A stretch of DNA of 64,000 bases, from the NCBI GenBank assembly GCA_016218415.1, contig JACRED010000039.1:1-64000 (forward strand). The letters run 5' to 3'. A program made the position numbers and the translations under genes. The notes beneath the pieces were generated by a model. That model saw only the letters and a program-made list of their open reading frames with translations, was not told where the DNA came from and made no database searches. This document shows positions 36,570 through 46,016 of the stretch, one piece after another. The stretch's first letter is position 1; each line of letters begins with the position of its first letter. The DNA is from Nitrosomonadales bacterium (GTDB lineage Bacteria > Pseudomonadota > Gammaproteobacteria > Burkholderiales > Gallionellaceae).

Positions 36570-38039
36570 TCATTGAGTCCGCCGCGCAAAAAGATAGCCC
36601 ATCTCGTCCCGGTAAACCACCCGCCAGTCGGGATGGTTGAGCAGGTAGGAAACAACCGGATATTGCTCTCCGCTGATGATATTACCGTAAGGCACCAGCG
36701 CCAGATCAAAATCGGCCTGCTTGAAAAATTGCCGCCCTTCCGGCGTTACCCACAGGATGTGGGTATACGCAACCAGGCGACGCGGATCCAGCATCCTGCC
36801 ATCGATGAACACGGTCGCGGTGTTTGGCAACTGCCAGGTCAGATAGCCGCCCCAGTTCATCGTGTTGAATATCCTGCCGCCCAGCTGGTTGGCCTTGATG
36901 AACGCGACCGCACCCGCCGGGAACCGGCGCTCCTGCATGCCGTGCTGGAACACCTGACCCTGCCTGTATCCGTAGACCAGCAATGCCAGCGCGATCAGCA
37001 TCGCCGACAGATTGACCGCGACAGCGGGCAGGCTGATCCGGCCCAGCATGCGATTCAGGCTGGCTGCCACATAGGGTGCGGCGAGCAGCACGAACAGCGG
37101 GATATAGCGGTAACCGGTCAGACTGATCAGCGCAATGCTGACCACCACGATGCCCTGCTTCCAATGGGCCCGGCTTGAAAATCCCGGCAAAGACGCCACT
37201 GTGACGCCGATAAAAATCCAGTAGTACCGGGTGGCAGGCCACAGCGTCCAGGGGTAGGCGTATTCCGACACGCGATCGCGCAGCGGATTGTCTCCCGCAA
37301 AAAACACGTTCTCGACAAAAATGATGCGGTGTATCGTGGTGTAGCCGTTGGGTGTGCAGAGCATCGCGACCGCGCTCAGGGCGATGACCGCGAGCACCGG
37401 TTTGACAGCCGGGGTCAACAGGGGTGTGCCGGAGCGGCGGCCTTCCAGCAACAGTCCGGAGCCGAACAGGCCCAGCGCCACCACGCCCAGCACCGAACCG
37501 GCATGGGTGTTGCTCCACAGCAGCAGCACCGGCGGAATGCAGTACAGCAGCCAGCGCCTGCCATTGCGCATATAGCCATCGAGCAACAGGAAGAGCAGCG
37601 ACAGATACAGGAAAGAAAACAGCTGCGGGCGCTCGCCGGTATGGGGCAGGATCGCCATGCCGGCCAGCGCGATGACGGGCAGGGAAAACAGGCTGGCGAT
37701 TGCGCCTATCCGGCACCGCCAGTATACGATCGCCAGGCACAGGGTCAGCACTGCGGCACGCAGCAGGATCACGCCGTCCAGATCAAAGCGGCGGTATATC
37801 TCATACAGCATCACCTGGCCCAGCCACTGGCTCTTCAGTACGGTCTGGCCCCACACATTGGCCGCGTCGTAGACGCCGAACGGGTCGGCGCCGGGAATCG
37901 CGCCGGTCTCCAGAATGTTTTTGCCGGCGGCGATATGCCACCAGAAATCGATATCCCATACCTTGACCGCGAAATAGCCGAAGAATGTGCCCAGCAGCGC
38001 CGCTACCGCCAGATATTCGAGGTATTTTCGTTCTCTCAT
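36570..38039 (-). CDS. Multi-spanning membrane protein of unknown function (glycosyltransferase-C-like)
   Basis: 489 residues from the ATG giving MRERKYLEYLAVAAL; longer frames begin upstream to 38096. About ten membrane helices are visible. After TM1 comes DIDFWWHIAAGKNILETGAIP with an Asp-Trp-Trp-His pattern, reminiscent of the first periplasmic loop of GT-C or PMT-type glycosyltransferases that use lipid-linked sugars. A soluble C-terminal domain of about 110 residues (IFNTMNWGGYLTWQLP, FIDGRMLD) follows. I do not recognise a characterised family. Many bacteria carry proteins with a similar WWHI/L..G..I loop annotated as hypothetical. Confidence 0.7.
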   Translation of the reverse strand: MRERKYLEYLAVAALLGTFFGYFAVKVWDIDFWWHIAAGKNILETGAIPGADPFGVYDAANVWGQTVLKSQWLGQVMLYEIYRRFDLDGVILLRAAVLTLCLAIVYWRCRIGAIASLFSLPVIALAGMAILPHTGERPQLFSFLYLSLLFLLLDGYMRNGRRWLLYCIPPVLLLWSNTHAGSVLGVVALGLFGSGLLLEGRRSGTPLLTPAVKPVLAVIALSAVAMLCTPNGYTTIHRIIFVENVFFAGDNPLRDRVSEYAYPWTLWPATRYYWIFIGVTVASLPGFSSRAHWKQGIVVVSIALISLTGYRYIPLFVLLAAPYVAASLNRMLGRISLPAVAVNLSAMLIALALLVYGYRQGQVFQHGMQERRFPAGAVAFIKANQLGGRIFNTMNWGGYLTWQLPNTATVFIDGRMLDPRRLVAYTHILWVTPEGRQFFKQADFDLALVPYGNIISGEQYPVVSYLLNHPDWRVVYRDEMGYLFARRTQ

Positions 38040-38155
38040 TGCCTTGAGTCTTTCAGAATATTCGATGATGCACATGCAACGCGGATCGGCGGGCACGGTT
38101 CTGCGCGGTCAACTCCATGACCGCGCCTCCTGACCCAGATCCGGTGAAATCGCTG

Positions 38156-40933
38156 CTAGCCCCCGCTCAGTTTGGCATGTGCCGCAGCCAGCCTCGCGAT
38201 CGGCACGCGCGGCGCGGAGCACGACACATAATCCAGCCCGATCTGGTGGCAGAAACGTATCGAGGCGGGATGCCCGCCGTGTTCGCCGCAGATGCCGATC
38301 TTGAGTTCCGGTTTGGTGGACCGCCCGCCTTCGATGGCCAGCTTCATCAGCCTGCCCACCCCCTGGGTGTCCAGCACCTCGAACGGATTGTCTTGCAGCA
38401 CGCCCTTCTGGTTATAGGCCGGCAGGAATTTGTTTTCCGCGTCTTCGCGCGAAAACGAGAACGTGGCCTGGGTCAGATCGTTGGTGCCGAACGAGAAGAA
38501 TTCCGCCTCCTTGGCTAGGCTGTCCGCGCGCACACAGGCCCGGACGACTTCCATCATCGTGCCGAATTTTATCCTGGCCCTGATGCCGCTGGATTTTTCG
38601 ACTTCCGCGATGGCCTGATCGACCAAGCCTTTGACGAACCTCAACTCTGCCGAGGTGCAGACCTGCGGCACCATAATCTCGGGATGCACATCCAACCCTT
38701 CCCTGACGCATTCGACGGTCGCTTCGGCAAGCGCGCGTATCTGCATCATGTAGATTTCCGGGAAGGTGATGCCGAGGCGGACACCGCGATGACCCAGCAT
38801 CGGATTGACTTCGTGCAGCGCGCGCACTTTTTTCAGGATCGCCTGCTTCTTAGTGATCGCCAGCTCGACGACATGCGGATTCACCGCATTTGATTTGATC
38901 TGCCCGGCCTCTGCCGGACTCAGCTCCTCACCCTGCAACAGGTCCAGCGTGCCGGACAGTATCTCCATGCCGCTGGCGGTTTTCAGCAGGTGCTGAAGCG
39001 CTTCGAGCTCCCTGACCACCTGCTGTTCGGCGGGCAGAAACTCGTGTATCGGCGGGTCAAGCAGACGTATGGTCACCGGCAATCCCGCCATGGTTTTCAG
39101 GATGCCCTTGAAGTCGGCGCGCTGGATAGGTAGCAGGCGATCCAGCGCCAGCTGGCGCTGCGCCACATCCTCGGCGATGATCATTTCCAGCACGATGGGC
39201 AGGCGGTCGCTCGCGTTGAACATGCGTTCGGTGCGGCACAGGCCTATGCCTTTCGCACCCAGTTGCAGCGCGCGTTTGGCGTCGTTTGGCGTATCGGCAT
39301 TCGCCATCACGCCCAGCCTGGCTTCCTGGTCCGCCCACCCCAGCAGCACATTCAGCTCGGCGGTGATCTCGGCTTCCAGCGTCGCGACCGTACCCAGATA
39401 AACCATGCCCGAGGTGCCGTCGATCGTGATGATGTCGCCTTCATGGATGACCGTCTCGCCTATGGTCGCCTGGCGCAGCGCGACGTTGACTTCGATGCCT
39501 TCTGCACCGGCAACGCAGGGCTTGCCCATCCCGCGTGCCACCACGGCCGCATGCGAAGTCTTGCCGCCACGGCTGGTCAGAATGCCCTTCGACGCGAAAA
39601 AGCCGTGGATGTCCTCCGGCTTGGTTTCCTCGCGCACCAGGATCACCGGCTTGCCCGCCTTGCCCTGCTGCTCGGCGCGGTCGGCATCGAAAACGGCATG
39701 GCCCGATGTGGCACCCGGAGAAGCGGGCAAGCCCTTGGCCAGCGGCGCGGCACCGGCATTCGGATCCAGACGCGGGAACAGCATCTGCGCGAGACTTTCC
39801 GGTGCGATGCGCAGCAACGCCTGCTTGCGCGTAATCAGCCCTTCCTTCTCCATTTCTACCGAGCTGCGCACCATCGCGGTGGTGTTCATCTTGCCGTTGC
39901 GCGTCTGCAAGCAATACAGCGTGCTTTGCTCGATTGTGAACTCGAAATCCTGCACCTCGTGGTAATGGTTCTCCAGCTTGGCACGCAATTCCTGCAACTG
40001 GCGGAACAGGTCGGGCATTTCCTTCGCCATGGCATCGAGCGGCTTGGGTGTGCGTATACCCGCCACCACATCCTCGCCCTGCGCGTTCACCAGATATTCG
40101 CCGTACAGCAGGTTCTCGCCGGTGGCGGGATTGCGCGTAAAACCGACACCGGTGGCCGAATCGTTGCCGCGATTGCCGAACACCATCGTGCAGATGTTCA
40201 CCGCCGTGCCGTTGGCCATGTCCGGCGTGATGTGGAATTCGCGGCGGTAATCCACGGCGCGTTTGCCCATCCACGAGTCGAACACCGCCTTGACGGAAAG
40301 ATCGAGCTGCTCGTAAGGGTCGCTCGGGAACGGCCTGCCGGTCTGCTCCTGCACCACATGCAGGAAACGCTCGCTGACCTCCCTGAGATCGTCCGCGCTG
40401 AGCGCGAGGTCTTCCTTGACGCCGCGATTCTGTTTGACGATGTTCAATTCCTTGTCGAACAACTCGTCGGAAACGCCCAGCGCGATCTTGCCGAACAACT
40501 GGATGAAACGGCGGTAGGTGTCGTAGCCGAAACGCGGGTCGCCGGTCTGCTTGATCGTGCCCGCCAGTGTCTGCTCGTTCAGGCCGAGGTTCAGTATGGT
40601 ATCCATCATGCCGGGCATCGACATCGCCGAACCGGAACGCACCGAAACCAGCAAGGGATTTTCGGCATCGCCGAAACGCCTTCCCGTCTTGGTTTCGATC
40701 ACCTTCATCTGCGCGTGGATCGCATCCAGCAATTCCTTGGGCAATCCATCGCGCGGTGTGGCAAGGTAATCCAGACAGGCTTCGGTGCTGATGACAAAAC
40801 CGGGTGGCACATTCAGCCCGATCTGCGTCATCATGCAAAGATTGGCGCCCTTGCCGCCGAGCAGCTTCTTGTTTTTCCCGTCGCCTTCCTCAAACGCAAA
40901 GACGTGCTTTTTTGTTTTGCTCGAGTCGCTCAC
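38156..40933 (-). CDS. ppdK: Pyruvate, phosphate dikinase
   Basis: 925 residues. The ATP-grasp N-terminal part (LGGKGANLCMMTQIGLNVPPGFV) is followed by the swivelling phospho-His domain (TSRGGKTSHAAVVARGMGKPCV) and the C-terminal PEP/pyruvate TIM barrel with the catalytic Cys in IGICGEHGGHP. It interconverts pyruvate, ATP and Pi with PEP, AMP and PPi. Depending on flux it can serve gluconeogenesis or PPi-linked glycolysis. The start is GTG, fixed by GGAGGT five bases upstream; no ATG alternative is near. The gene stands alone, with no PPDK regulatory kinase nearby. Confidence 0.96.
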   Translation of the reverse strand: MSDSSKTKKHVFAFEEGDGKNKKLLGGKGANLCMMTQIGLNVPPGFVISTEACLDYLATPRDGLPKELLDAIHAQMKVIETKTGRRFGDAENPLLVSVRSGSAMSMPGMMDTILNLGLNEQTLAGTIKQTGDPRFGYDTYRRFIQLFGKIALGVSDELFDKELNIVKQNRGVKEDLALSADDLREVSERFLHVVQEQTGRPFPSDPYEQLDLSVKAVFDSWMGKRAVDYRREFHITPDMANGTAVNICTMVFGNRGNDSATGVGFTRNPATGENLLYGEYLVNAQGEDVVAGIRTPKPLDAMAKEMPDLFRQLQELRAKLENHYHEVQDFEFTIEQSTLYCLQTRNGKMNTTAMVRSSVEMEKEGLITRKQALLRIAPESLAQMLFPRLDPNAGAAPLAKGLPASPGATSGHAVFDADRAEQQGKAGKPVILVREETKPEDIHGFFASKGILTSRGGKTSHAAVVARGMGKPCVAGAEGIEVNVALRQATIGETVIHEGDIITIDGTSGMVYLGTVATLEAEITAELNVLLGWADQEARLGVMANADTPNDAKRALQLGAKGIGLCRTERMFNASDRLPIVLEMIIAEDVAQRQLALDRLLPIQRADFKGILKTMAGLPVTIRLLDPPIHEFLPAEQQVVRELEALQHLLKTASGMEILSGTLDLLQGEELSPAEAGQIKSNAVNPHVVELAITKKQAILKKVRALHEVNPMLGHRGVRLGITFPEIYMMQIRALAEATVECVREGLDVHPEIMVPQVCTSAELRFVKGLVDQAIAEVEKSSGIRARIKFGTMMEVVRACVRADSLAKEAEFFSFGTNDLTQATFSFSREDAENKFLPAYNQKGVLQDNPFEVLDTQGVGRLMKLAIEGGRSTKPELKIGICGEHGGHPASIRFCHQIGLDYVSCSAPRVPIARLAAAHAKLSGG

Positions 40934-41004
40934 GGTACACCTCCACAGATGGTTGGCATGATGGCCATTCTATATCGAAGTGATGCCGGACTTGCTGAAA
41001 AATA

Positions 41005-41886
41005 TTAAGGTTTTAAGCGCTGCCGAACGACTTCAAACAGGCAGATCGCCGTCGCCGCTGCCGCATTCAGCGATTCGATTTTTCCGGGCATCGGGATGGA
41101 GATTTTATGCGTGGCGAGATTCAGCAAGCCGGCCGACAGCCCCGCCCCCTCGTTGCCGATCATGAAGGCGACATTGCCGCGCAGGTCGCAATCGTAAAGG
41201 GAGCGCGTGGCTTGCAGGCTGGTCGCCAGCAAAGTCCCCGGAAATTCTTTTGCGACGCTCAATAAATCCTGCCGCTCGTAAATGCGCATCGCCTGCCCCG
41301 AGCCCTGTCGAAGGGAAAAATGCCCGCCCATCGCCGCGCGCAACACCTTCGGCGACCAGGCATCGGCACAGCCAGCGGACATAAACACCGCATCGCATCC
41401 CGCCGCCGCAGCGGAACGCAGCATCGAGCCGAGATTGCCGGGGTCCTGGATGTCTTCGAGCAGCAGCGCAAAGCGGCTATCAGCGATGGACGCTGCCGGT
41501 TGCGGAATGTCTATCAATGCGAGGATGCCGGTCGGCGTTTTCAGTTCGCTGAGCTCGGCGAACAATTTGTCGTCCAGTTGCGTGACCGGCACCTTATATT
41601 CTTGCCCGTTCGCCCTGAGCTTGTCGAAGGGTGAATGGGCTTCGACAAGCTCAGCCCGAACGGGATTGGAAGATAACCTGCCCAACAATGACGCGATCTC
41701 GCCATCCTGCAACGCCGCCGCATTCACCAGCACCTGGCATGGCACATGCCCGGCATCCAGATACGCCGTCAGCAGATGCGCGCCGTCCAGCAACGTCTGG
41801 CTGGTCTTGCCGCGCTGGCGCGACGAGCCGGAAAGTTTGACGAGTTCCTTGTAAAAGGGATTGTCGCGGGATTGGATGATTTTCAT
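41005..41886 (-). CDS. SpoU/TrmH-family RNA 2'-O-methyltransferase
   Basis: 293 residues. The N-terminal substrate-binding domain (about 1-110; RDNPFYKELVKLSGSSRQRGKT) and SPOUT knot domain (about 130-290) show the three motifs LEDIQDPGNLGSMLRSAAA, MIGNEGAGLSAGLL and IPMPGKIESLNAAAATAI. It should methylate a ribose in rRNA or tRNA. Two dispersed repeats are read in frame: one of 60 bases inserts about 20 residues (RAELVEAHSPFDKLRANG region, about 78-95) between the domains, and a shorter one gives SLRQGSGQ (about 192-199). Neither belongs to the family, and the second sits inside the knot domain. Confidence 0.9.
   Translation of the reverse strand: MKIIQSRDNPFYKELVKLSGSSRQRGKTSQTLLDGAHLLTAYLDAGHVPCQVLVNAAALQDGEIASLLGRLSSNPVRAELVEAHSPFDKLRANGQEYKVPVTQLDDKLFAELSELKTPTGILALIDIPQPAASIADSRFALLLEDIQDPGNLGSMLRSAAAAGCDAVFMSAGCADAWSPKVLRAAMGGHFSLRQGSGQAMRIYERQDLLSVAKEFPGTLLATSLQATRSLYDCDLRGNVAFMIGNEGAGLSAGLLNLATHKISIPMPGKIESLNAAAATAICLFEVVRQRLKP
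41605..41664. repeat. 60-bp palindromic repeat in frame in the SPOUT methyltransferase gene
   Basis: It starts CCCGTTCGCCCTGAGCTTGT, ends with the complementary AGCTCAGCCCGAACGGG, and has a central GAAGGGTGAATGGGCTTC. Its length is a multiple of three. A partial relative (CCCGAGCCCTGTCGAAGGG) is at 41297-41315 in the same gene. The unit is one of the commonest dispersed palindromes in environmental proteobacteria. Confidence 0.75.
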
Positions 41887-41892
41887 GCCGGG

Positions 41893-42717
41893 TTATTTGA
41901 GTCCACTTAGCGCATCGGCAACCACCGTGGATAACTCTGCAACCGACAGCATAGGCGTTGAACGATGGATGATGCGATGGCAGTTGGAACATAAAACTGC
42001 CAGATCATCTAGAGTGGTAGTAACTGATTCCGTAGCAGTAGATAGTGGCAATAAGTGGTGAACCTCACAAAAACCTTCGCCAAGCCTCCCATAGGTGGCA
42101 GAGAAATCAAAACCACAAACCTCGCAACATAAAGCTCCCTTCGCTTTTTGAACCGCAGCTTTCTTTGCCTCAACGAGCGTTCGATTTCGTTCCCTCCGAA
42201 GATGGTAAACAAGACGCATGGCTCCCTCGGTTCCAAAGCTTGGTGTATCGACATCAGGTAATTCTGGAAATAAGAGCGACAAATTATCTTTTAACTGAAT
42301 ATCAACCAGAGCTTGAACAACAGACTCGTCGTTAAGTCGATTGAAACCAAGGCTGAAGTTACTTTGAGATTTTAATAGTACAGGGAACCAATCAAGGCCG
42401 TTCAATGGAACCGGGGGATCAAACTTCTTCGTGCGATGACCAAAAATAACATAGAGATTTGATGATGGGTCATCAAGATCAACGCGATCAGCGACATAAG
42501 AGCCGTAAAGAAAAAAGGCTGTCTTATTTCCATCAGGAATACCCTGAACAACCCAAACCGTGTTGCCAATCGCCTTCTTGAGTAGACCAACCTTTCGGCT
42601 CAGAAAGTGAAGCTCATCAGATGACTCCAGTTCGTAGCCCATTCGCAGGGCGCTGTGATATGCGATGAAGTGTTCCATGGCGACAAGGGATGGGATATTA
42701 CGCCCCGACGCTGGCAT
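41893..42717 (-). CDS. HNH-nuclease-domain protein of unknown function
   Basis: 274 residues. The C-terminal domain (about 195-260) is a zinc-type [25 protein letters not shown] and [10 protein letters not shown]. The N-terminal two thirds (about 20-150) do not match a family I know; [16 protein letters not shown] and a Phe-rich [17 protein letters not shown] are notable. Many HNH proteins with unrelated N-termini act in restriction or phage defence, but that is inference. The coding sequence is clearly less GC-rich than its neighbours and sits between conserved genes (scpB and the methyltransferase), suggesting recent acquisition. The start overlaps scpB by 20 bases; ATG at 42678 is an alternative. 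Confidence 0.75.
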   Translation of the reverse strand: MPASGRNIPSLVAMEHFIAYHSALRMGYELESSDELHFLSRKVGLLKKAIGNTVWVVQGIPDGNKTAFFLYGSYVADRVDLDDPSSNLYVIFGHRTKKFDPPVPLNGLDWFPVLLKSQSNFSLGFNRLNDESVVQALVDIQLKDNLSLLFPELPDVDTPSFGTEGAMRLVYHLRRERNRTLVEAKKAAVQKAKGALCCEVCGFDFSATYGRLGEGFCEVHHLLPLSTATESVTTTLDDLAVLCSNCHRIIHRSTPMLSVAELSTVVADALSGLK

Positions 42718-43378
42718 CCTGCTCCAGCAACGCGCCTATCTCCTGCAACGATGGCAACTCTTGCAAAGCGCGCAGGTTCAGATCATCGAGCAGTTGTTTG
42801 GTGGTGGCGAACAACTCGGGTTTGCCCGGCGCATCGCGGGTGCCGACGACTTCGACCCAGCCGCGCGTCTCCAGCGTCTTGAGGATTTGCGAGGAGACTG
42901 CGACGCCGCGTATTTCCTCGATGTCGCCGCGCGTGACGGGCTGGTGGTAGGCGATGATCGCGAGTGTTTCCAGCACGGCGCGCGAGTAGCGCGGCGGCTT
43001 CTGCGGGTTGAGACGGTCGAGGTATTGCTGCATCTCGGGCTTGGCGCGGAAGCGCCAGCCGGTTGCCACGCGGCACAGCTCCACGCCTCTGTCCTGCCAG
43101 TCCTGCGCGAGTTCTTCGAGCAGGATTTCCAATTGTTTAGTATCCAGCGACACGTCGCCGAGTTTTTTCAGCTCGGAAACGGGCAAGGGTTCGGAACTGG
43201 TCAGCAGCGCGGTTTCCAGCACGCGCTTGAATTGGCGGGTGTCCATTTTTCCGTCGAACAGGTCGATGCGGATTTCGGGCGATATGTGCGCGTTGTCACC
43301 CTCTCCCCCGCCCTCTCCCATCAAGGGAGCGGGGGCTGGCAGGTCACTCTGCTTCAATGGCTCGGCTTGTTCTGACAT
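42698..43378 (-). CDS. scpB: Segregation and condensation protein B
   Basis: 226 residues. Two winged-helix domains (about 47-125 and 130-205) contain the family core [49 protein letters not shown] and [22 protein letters not shown]. ScpB dimerises and, with ScpA, forms the kleisin complex of SMC in chromosome segregation. The start at 43378 has GGGGAG five bases upstream and overlaps scpA by 35 bases. Family homology begins only at Met45 (43246). The extra 44 residues include [16 protein letters not shown], encoded by a palindromic repeat, so Met45 could also be the real start. Confidence 0.92.
   Translation of the reverse strand: MSEQAEPLKQSDLPAPAPLMGEGGGEGDNAHISPEIRIDLFDGKMDTRQFKRVLETALLTSSEPLPVSELKKLGDVSLDTKQLEILLEELAQDWQDRGVELCRVATGWRFRAKPEMQQYLDRLNPQKPPRYSRAVLETLAIIAYHQPVTRGDIEEIRGVAVSSQILKTLETRGWVEVVGTRDAPGKPELFATTKQLLDDLNLRALQELPSLQEIGALLEQDASVGA
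43298..43336. repeat. Palindromic repeat encoding the ScpB N-terminal extension
   Basis: ACCCTCTCCCCCGCCCTCTC on the left and AAGGGAGCGGGGGC on the right form an imperfect hairpin. On the minus strand it reads [10 protein letters not shown], a peptide widely generated by this class of dispersed repeat. Confidence 0.65.
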
Positions 43379-44150
43379 AGATGCTCCCCATGGTTTCGCT
43401 TTGCTGGATTTCCACCAGATATTCCTTGGCCAGTTCGAGTATGGCGATGAAGGTGACGATCAGTTTAGGCGCGCCGCCTTCCAGATCGAACAGCCTGTCG
43501 AACTCGACGTATTCGCCGCCCTGCAAACAGCGCAGCACGTGCGTCATCTGCTCGCGCACCGAGAGCTGCTCGCGGCGCACCTTGTGGTGGGTGTTGAGTT
43601 TGGCGCGCGCCAGTATCGCCATCCAGGCATGGCGCAGATCTTCCACGCTGACTTCGGGCAGGCGCTCGCGCACGGTGGTTTCGATCAGCACGTTAACGAT
43701 CTCGAAATCGCGCCCGGCCTGCGGCATTTCGTTGAGCTTCTGCGCGGCGATCTTCATCTGTTCGTATTCCAGCAGGCGGCGCATCAGCTCGGCGCGCGGG
43801 TCTTCGCCGCTGTCCTCTTCGCCGATCTTCGGCGGGCGCGGCAGCAACATGCGCGACTTGATCTCGATCAGCACTGCCGCCATCAGCAGGTAATCCGCCG
43901 CCAGCTCCAGGCGATTCTTTTGCATCAACTCGATGTAGGTCATGTACTGGCGGGTCAATTCCGCCATCGGGATGTCCAGCACATCGAGGTTGTGCCTGCG
44001 GATCAGGTACAGCAGCAGGTCCAGCGGCCCCTGGAACGTTTCCAGCACCAGTTCCAGCGCATCCGGCGGGATGTACAGATCCAGCGGCAGCTCCATCAGC
44101 GGTTCGCCGTGGATATGCGCGTGGGGGATCAGGGGCATTTGCGTGTTCAT
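43344..44150 (-). CDS. scpA: Segregation and condensation protein A (kleisin)
   Basis: 268 residues. The N-terminal SMC-binding domain carries the diagnostic [31 protein letters not shown] (about 40-70). An acidic linker and a C-terminal winged helix (about 190-260; [29 protein letters not shown]) follow. It bridges SMC heads together with ScpB. The 5' end lies 9 bases after the trpS stop and its 3' end overlaps scpB. The frame starts [15 protein letters not shown], and a start at Met19 would also keep the family core. Confidence 0.94.
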   Translation of the reverse strand: MNTQMPLIPHAHIHGEPLMELPLDLYIPPDALELVLETFQGPLDLLLYLIRRHNLDVLDIPMAELTRQYMTYIELMQKNRLELAADYLLMAAVLIEIKSRMLLPRPPKIGEEDSGEDPRAELMRRLLEYEQMKIAAQKLNEMPQAGRDFEIVNVLIETTVRERLPEVSVEDLRHAWMAILARAKLNTHHKVRREQLSVREQMTHVLRCLQGGEYVEFDRLFDLEGGAPKLIVTFIAILELAKEYLVEIQQSETMGSIYVRTSRAIEAE

Positions 44151-44159
44151 GATCGCCTG

Positions 44160-45362
44160 TCAGCTGTAACCCAGCCCCATCGCCTCGCGCACGTCGCGCA
44201 TCGTCTCCTGCGCCAGCTTGCGCGCTTTCTCGCAGCCGTCGGCGATGATGTTGCGCACCAGCGCGGGATCGTCCAGGTACAGTTGCGCGCGTTCGCGCAT
44301 CGGGCGCTGCTCTTCGAGCACGGCGTCGATCACCGGCTGCTTGCATTCGATGCAGCCTATGCCCGCGCTCTTGCAGCCCTGCTGAACCCATTGTTTGGTC
44401 TGCTCGTTCGAATACACCTGGTGCAACTGCCATACCGGGCACTTGTCCGGGTTGCCGACATCGGTACGGCGAATACGCGCCGGGTCGGTCGGCATGGTGC
44501 GGATCTTCTTGCTCACACTGGCTTCATCTTCGCGCAAGGTGATGGTGTTGTTGTAGGACTTGGACATCTTCTGCCCGTCCAGCCCCGGCATTTTCGACGC
44601 GACAGTCAGCATCGCCTGCGGCTCGGACAATATCATCTTGCCGCCGCCTTCCAGATAGCCGAACAGGCGCTCGCGGTCGCCATGGCTCAAGCTCTGCTGT
44701 TCGTCCAGCAGGGACTTGGCCGATTCCAGCGCCTCGTCGTCGCCCTGCTGCTGAAAGCGCACACGCAACTCTTGATACAGCTTGGCCTTCTTGCCGCCCA
44801 GCTTCTTGACGGCAGCCTCGGCCTTCTCTTCGAAGCCAGGTTCGCGCCCGTAGATGTGGTTGAAACGGCGCGCGATCTCGCGGGTGAATTCGATGTGCGG
44901 CACCTGGTCTTCGCCGACCGGCACCTGCGTGGCGCGGTAGATCAGGATATCCGCGCTTTGCAGCAGCGGGTAGCCGAGAAAACCGTAGGTGCTCAGGTCT
45001 TTTTCGGACAGTTTTTCCTGCTGGTCCTTGTAGGTCGGCACGCGTTCCAGCCAGCCCAGCGGCGTGATCATCGACAGCAGCAGGTGCAGCTCGGCATGCT
45101 CGGGCACGCGCGACTGGATGAACAGCGTGGCGTGCGCCGGATCGACGCCCGCCGCCAGCCAGTCCACTACCATGTCCCAGACGCTCTGCTCGATCACCTG
45201 CGGCGTGTCGTAATGCGTGGTCAGCGCATGCCAGTCGGCCACGAAGAACAGGCATTCGTATTCGTGCTGCATCTGCACCCAGTTTTTCAGCACCCCGTGG
45301 TAATGGCCCAGATGCAGGCTCCCGGTTGGGCGCATGCCCGATAAAACGCGATCAGCAAACAT
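44160..45362 (-). CDS. trpS: Tryptophanyl-tRNA synthetase
   Basis: 400 residues, the longer proteobacterial form. Class I signatures: SGMRPTGSLHLGHYHG (HIGH equivalent HLGH) and KMSKS in LDGQKMSKSYNN. It charges tRNA-Trp. The enzyme has the insertion between the catalytic core and the anticodon region (KKLGGKKAKLYQELRVRFQQQGD) seen in this betaproteobacterial type. It lies 6 bases after the M50 protease gene and upstream of scpA, in one minus-strand transcription unit. Confidence 0.95.
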   Translation of the reverse strand: MFADRVLSGMRPTGSLHLGHYHGVLKNWVQMQHEYECLFFVADWHALTTHYDTPQVIEQSVWDMVVDWLAAGVDPAHATLFIQSRVPEHAELHLLLSMITPLGWLERVPTYKDQQEKLSEKDLSTYGFLGYPLLQSADILIYRATQVPVGEDQVPHIEFTREIARRFNHIYGREPGFEEKAEAAVKKLGGKKAKLYQELRVRFQQQGDDEALESAKSLLDEQQSLSHGDRERLFGYLEGGGKMILSEPQAMLTVASKMPGLDGQKMSKSYNNTITLREDEASVSKKIRTMPTDPARIRRTDVGNPDKCPVWQLHQVYSNEQTKQWVQQGCKSAGIGCIECKQPVIDAVLEEQRPMRERAQLYLDDPALVRNIIADGCEKARKLAQETMRDVREAMGLGYS

Positions 45363-45368
45363 TTTGTA

Positions 45369-46016
45369 TTAAATCCCAAATAACAACGAAATCAATCGAT
45401 ACACCAGATTCACCAGCGGCAGCAGTATCCAGCCCAACACCGGGGTAATCGCCAGAAAGATCAGGATGAACATGCCGTAAGGCTCGATCTTCGCCAGCTG
45501 ATACGCCTGCCGGTGCGGCAACAGGCTGACCGCAACGCGCCCGCCGTCCAGCGGCGGCAACGGCAACAGGTTCAGCACCATCAGGATGACGTTTATTTTA
45601 ATCCCCCATTCGGCCATGCCCAACAGCGGCTCGGCAAAATAATTGTCGGGGTACCACCAGGTCAGCTTGAAGAGCAGCCCCCAACCCAGCGCCATCGCCA
45701 GATTCGACGCCGGCCCGGCGATCGCCACCCATAGCATATCCTGCTTGGGGCGGCGCAACGCGGCGAAATTGACCGGCACCGGCTTGGCCCAGCCGAACAG
45801 GACTCCGCCCAGCACCAGCGTCAGCAGCGGCAGCAACACCGTGCCGACCGGATCGATGTGGCGCATCGGATTCAGGCTGATGCGGCCTTCCTGATAGGCG
45901 GTCATGTCGCCGAAATGCCGCGCCACGTAACCGTGCGCGGCTTCGTGCAATGTGATGGCGAACAGGATAGGAATGGCCGCCAGCGTGATGGTTTGTATCA
46001 GTTGATCCAGTTGCAT
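45369..46016 (-). CDS. Site-2-protease-like M50 family metallopeptidase
   Basis: 215 residues with about five membrane helices. The zinc-binding HEXXH is in ITLHEAAHGYVARHFGD (about 22-30) and the third ligand motif is NLLPLPPLDGGRV. There is no PDZ domain, unlike RseP. It is an intramembrane protease of unknown substrate, a gene widely found beside trpS. The start overlaps the YciO stop by one base (TAATG). Confidence 0.92.
   Translation of the reverse strand: MQLDQLIQTITLAAIPILFAITLHEAAHGYVARHFGDMTAYQEGRISLNPMRHIDPVGTVLLPLLTLVLGGVLFGWAKPVPVNFAALRRPKQDMLWVAIAGPASNLAMALGWGLLFKLTWWYPDNYFAEPLLGMAEWGIKINVILMVLNLLPLPPLDGGRVAVSLLPHRQAYQLAKIEPYGMFILIFLAITPVLGWILLPLVNLVYRLISLLFGI

Noticed and set aside
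39263-41008. A 581-codon plus-strand open frame over ppdK
   Set aside because: Antisense to a highly conserved enzyme; no recognisable motif and shadow-like composition.
43008-45344. A 778-codon plus-strand open frame across scpB-scpA-trpS
   Set aside because: It is antisense to three well-supported genes and has the Arg/His/Gln-rich composition of a shadow frame.
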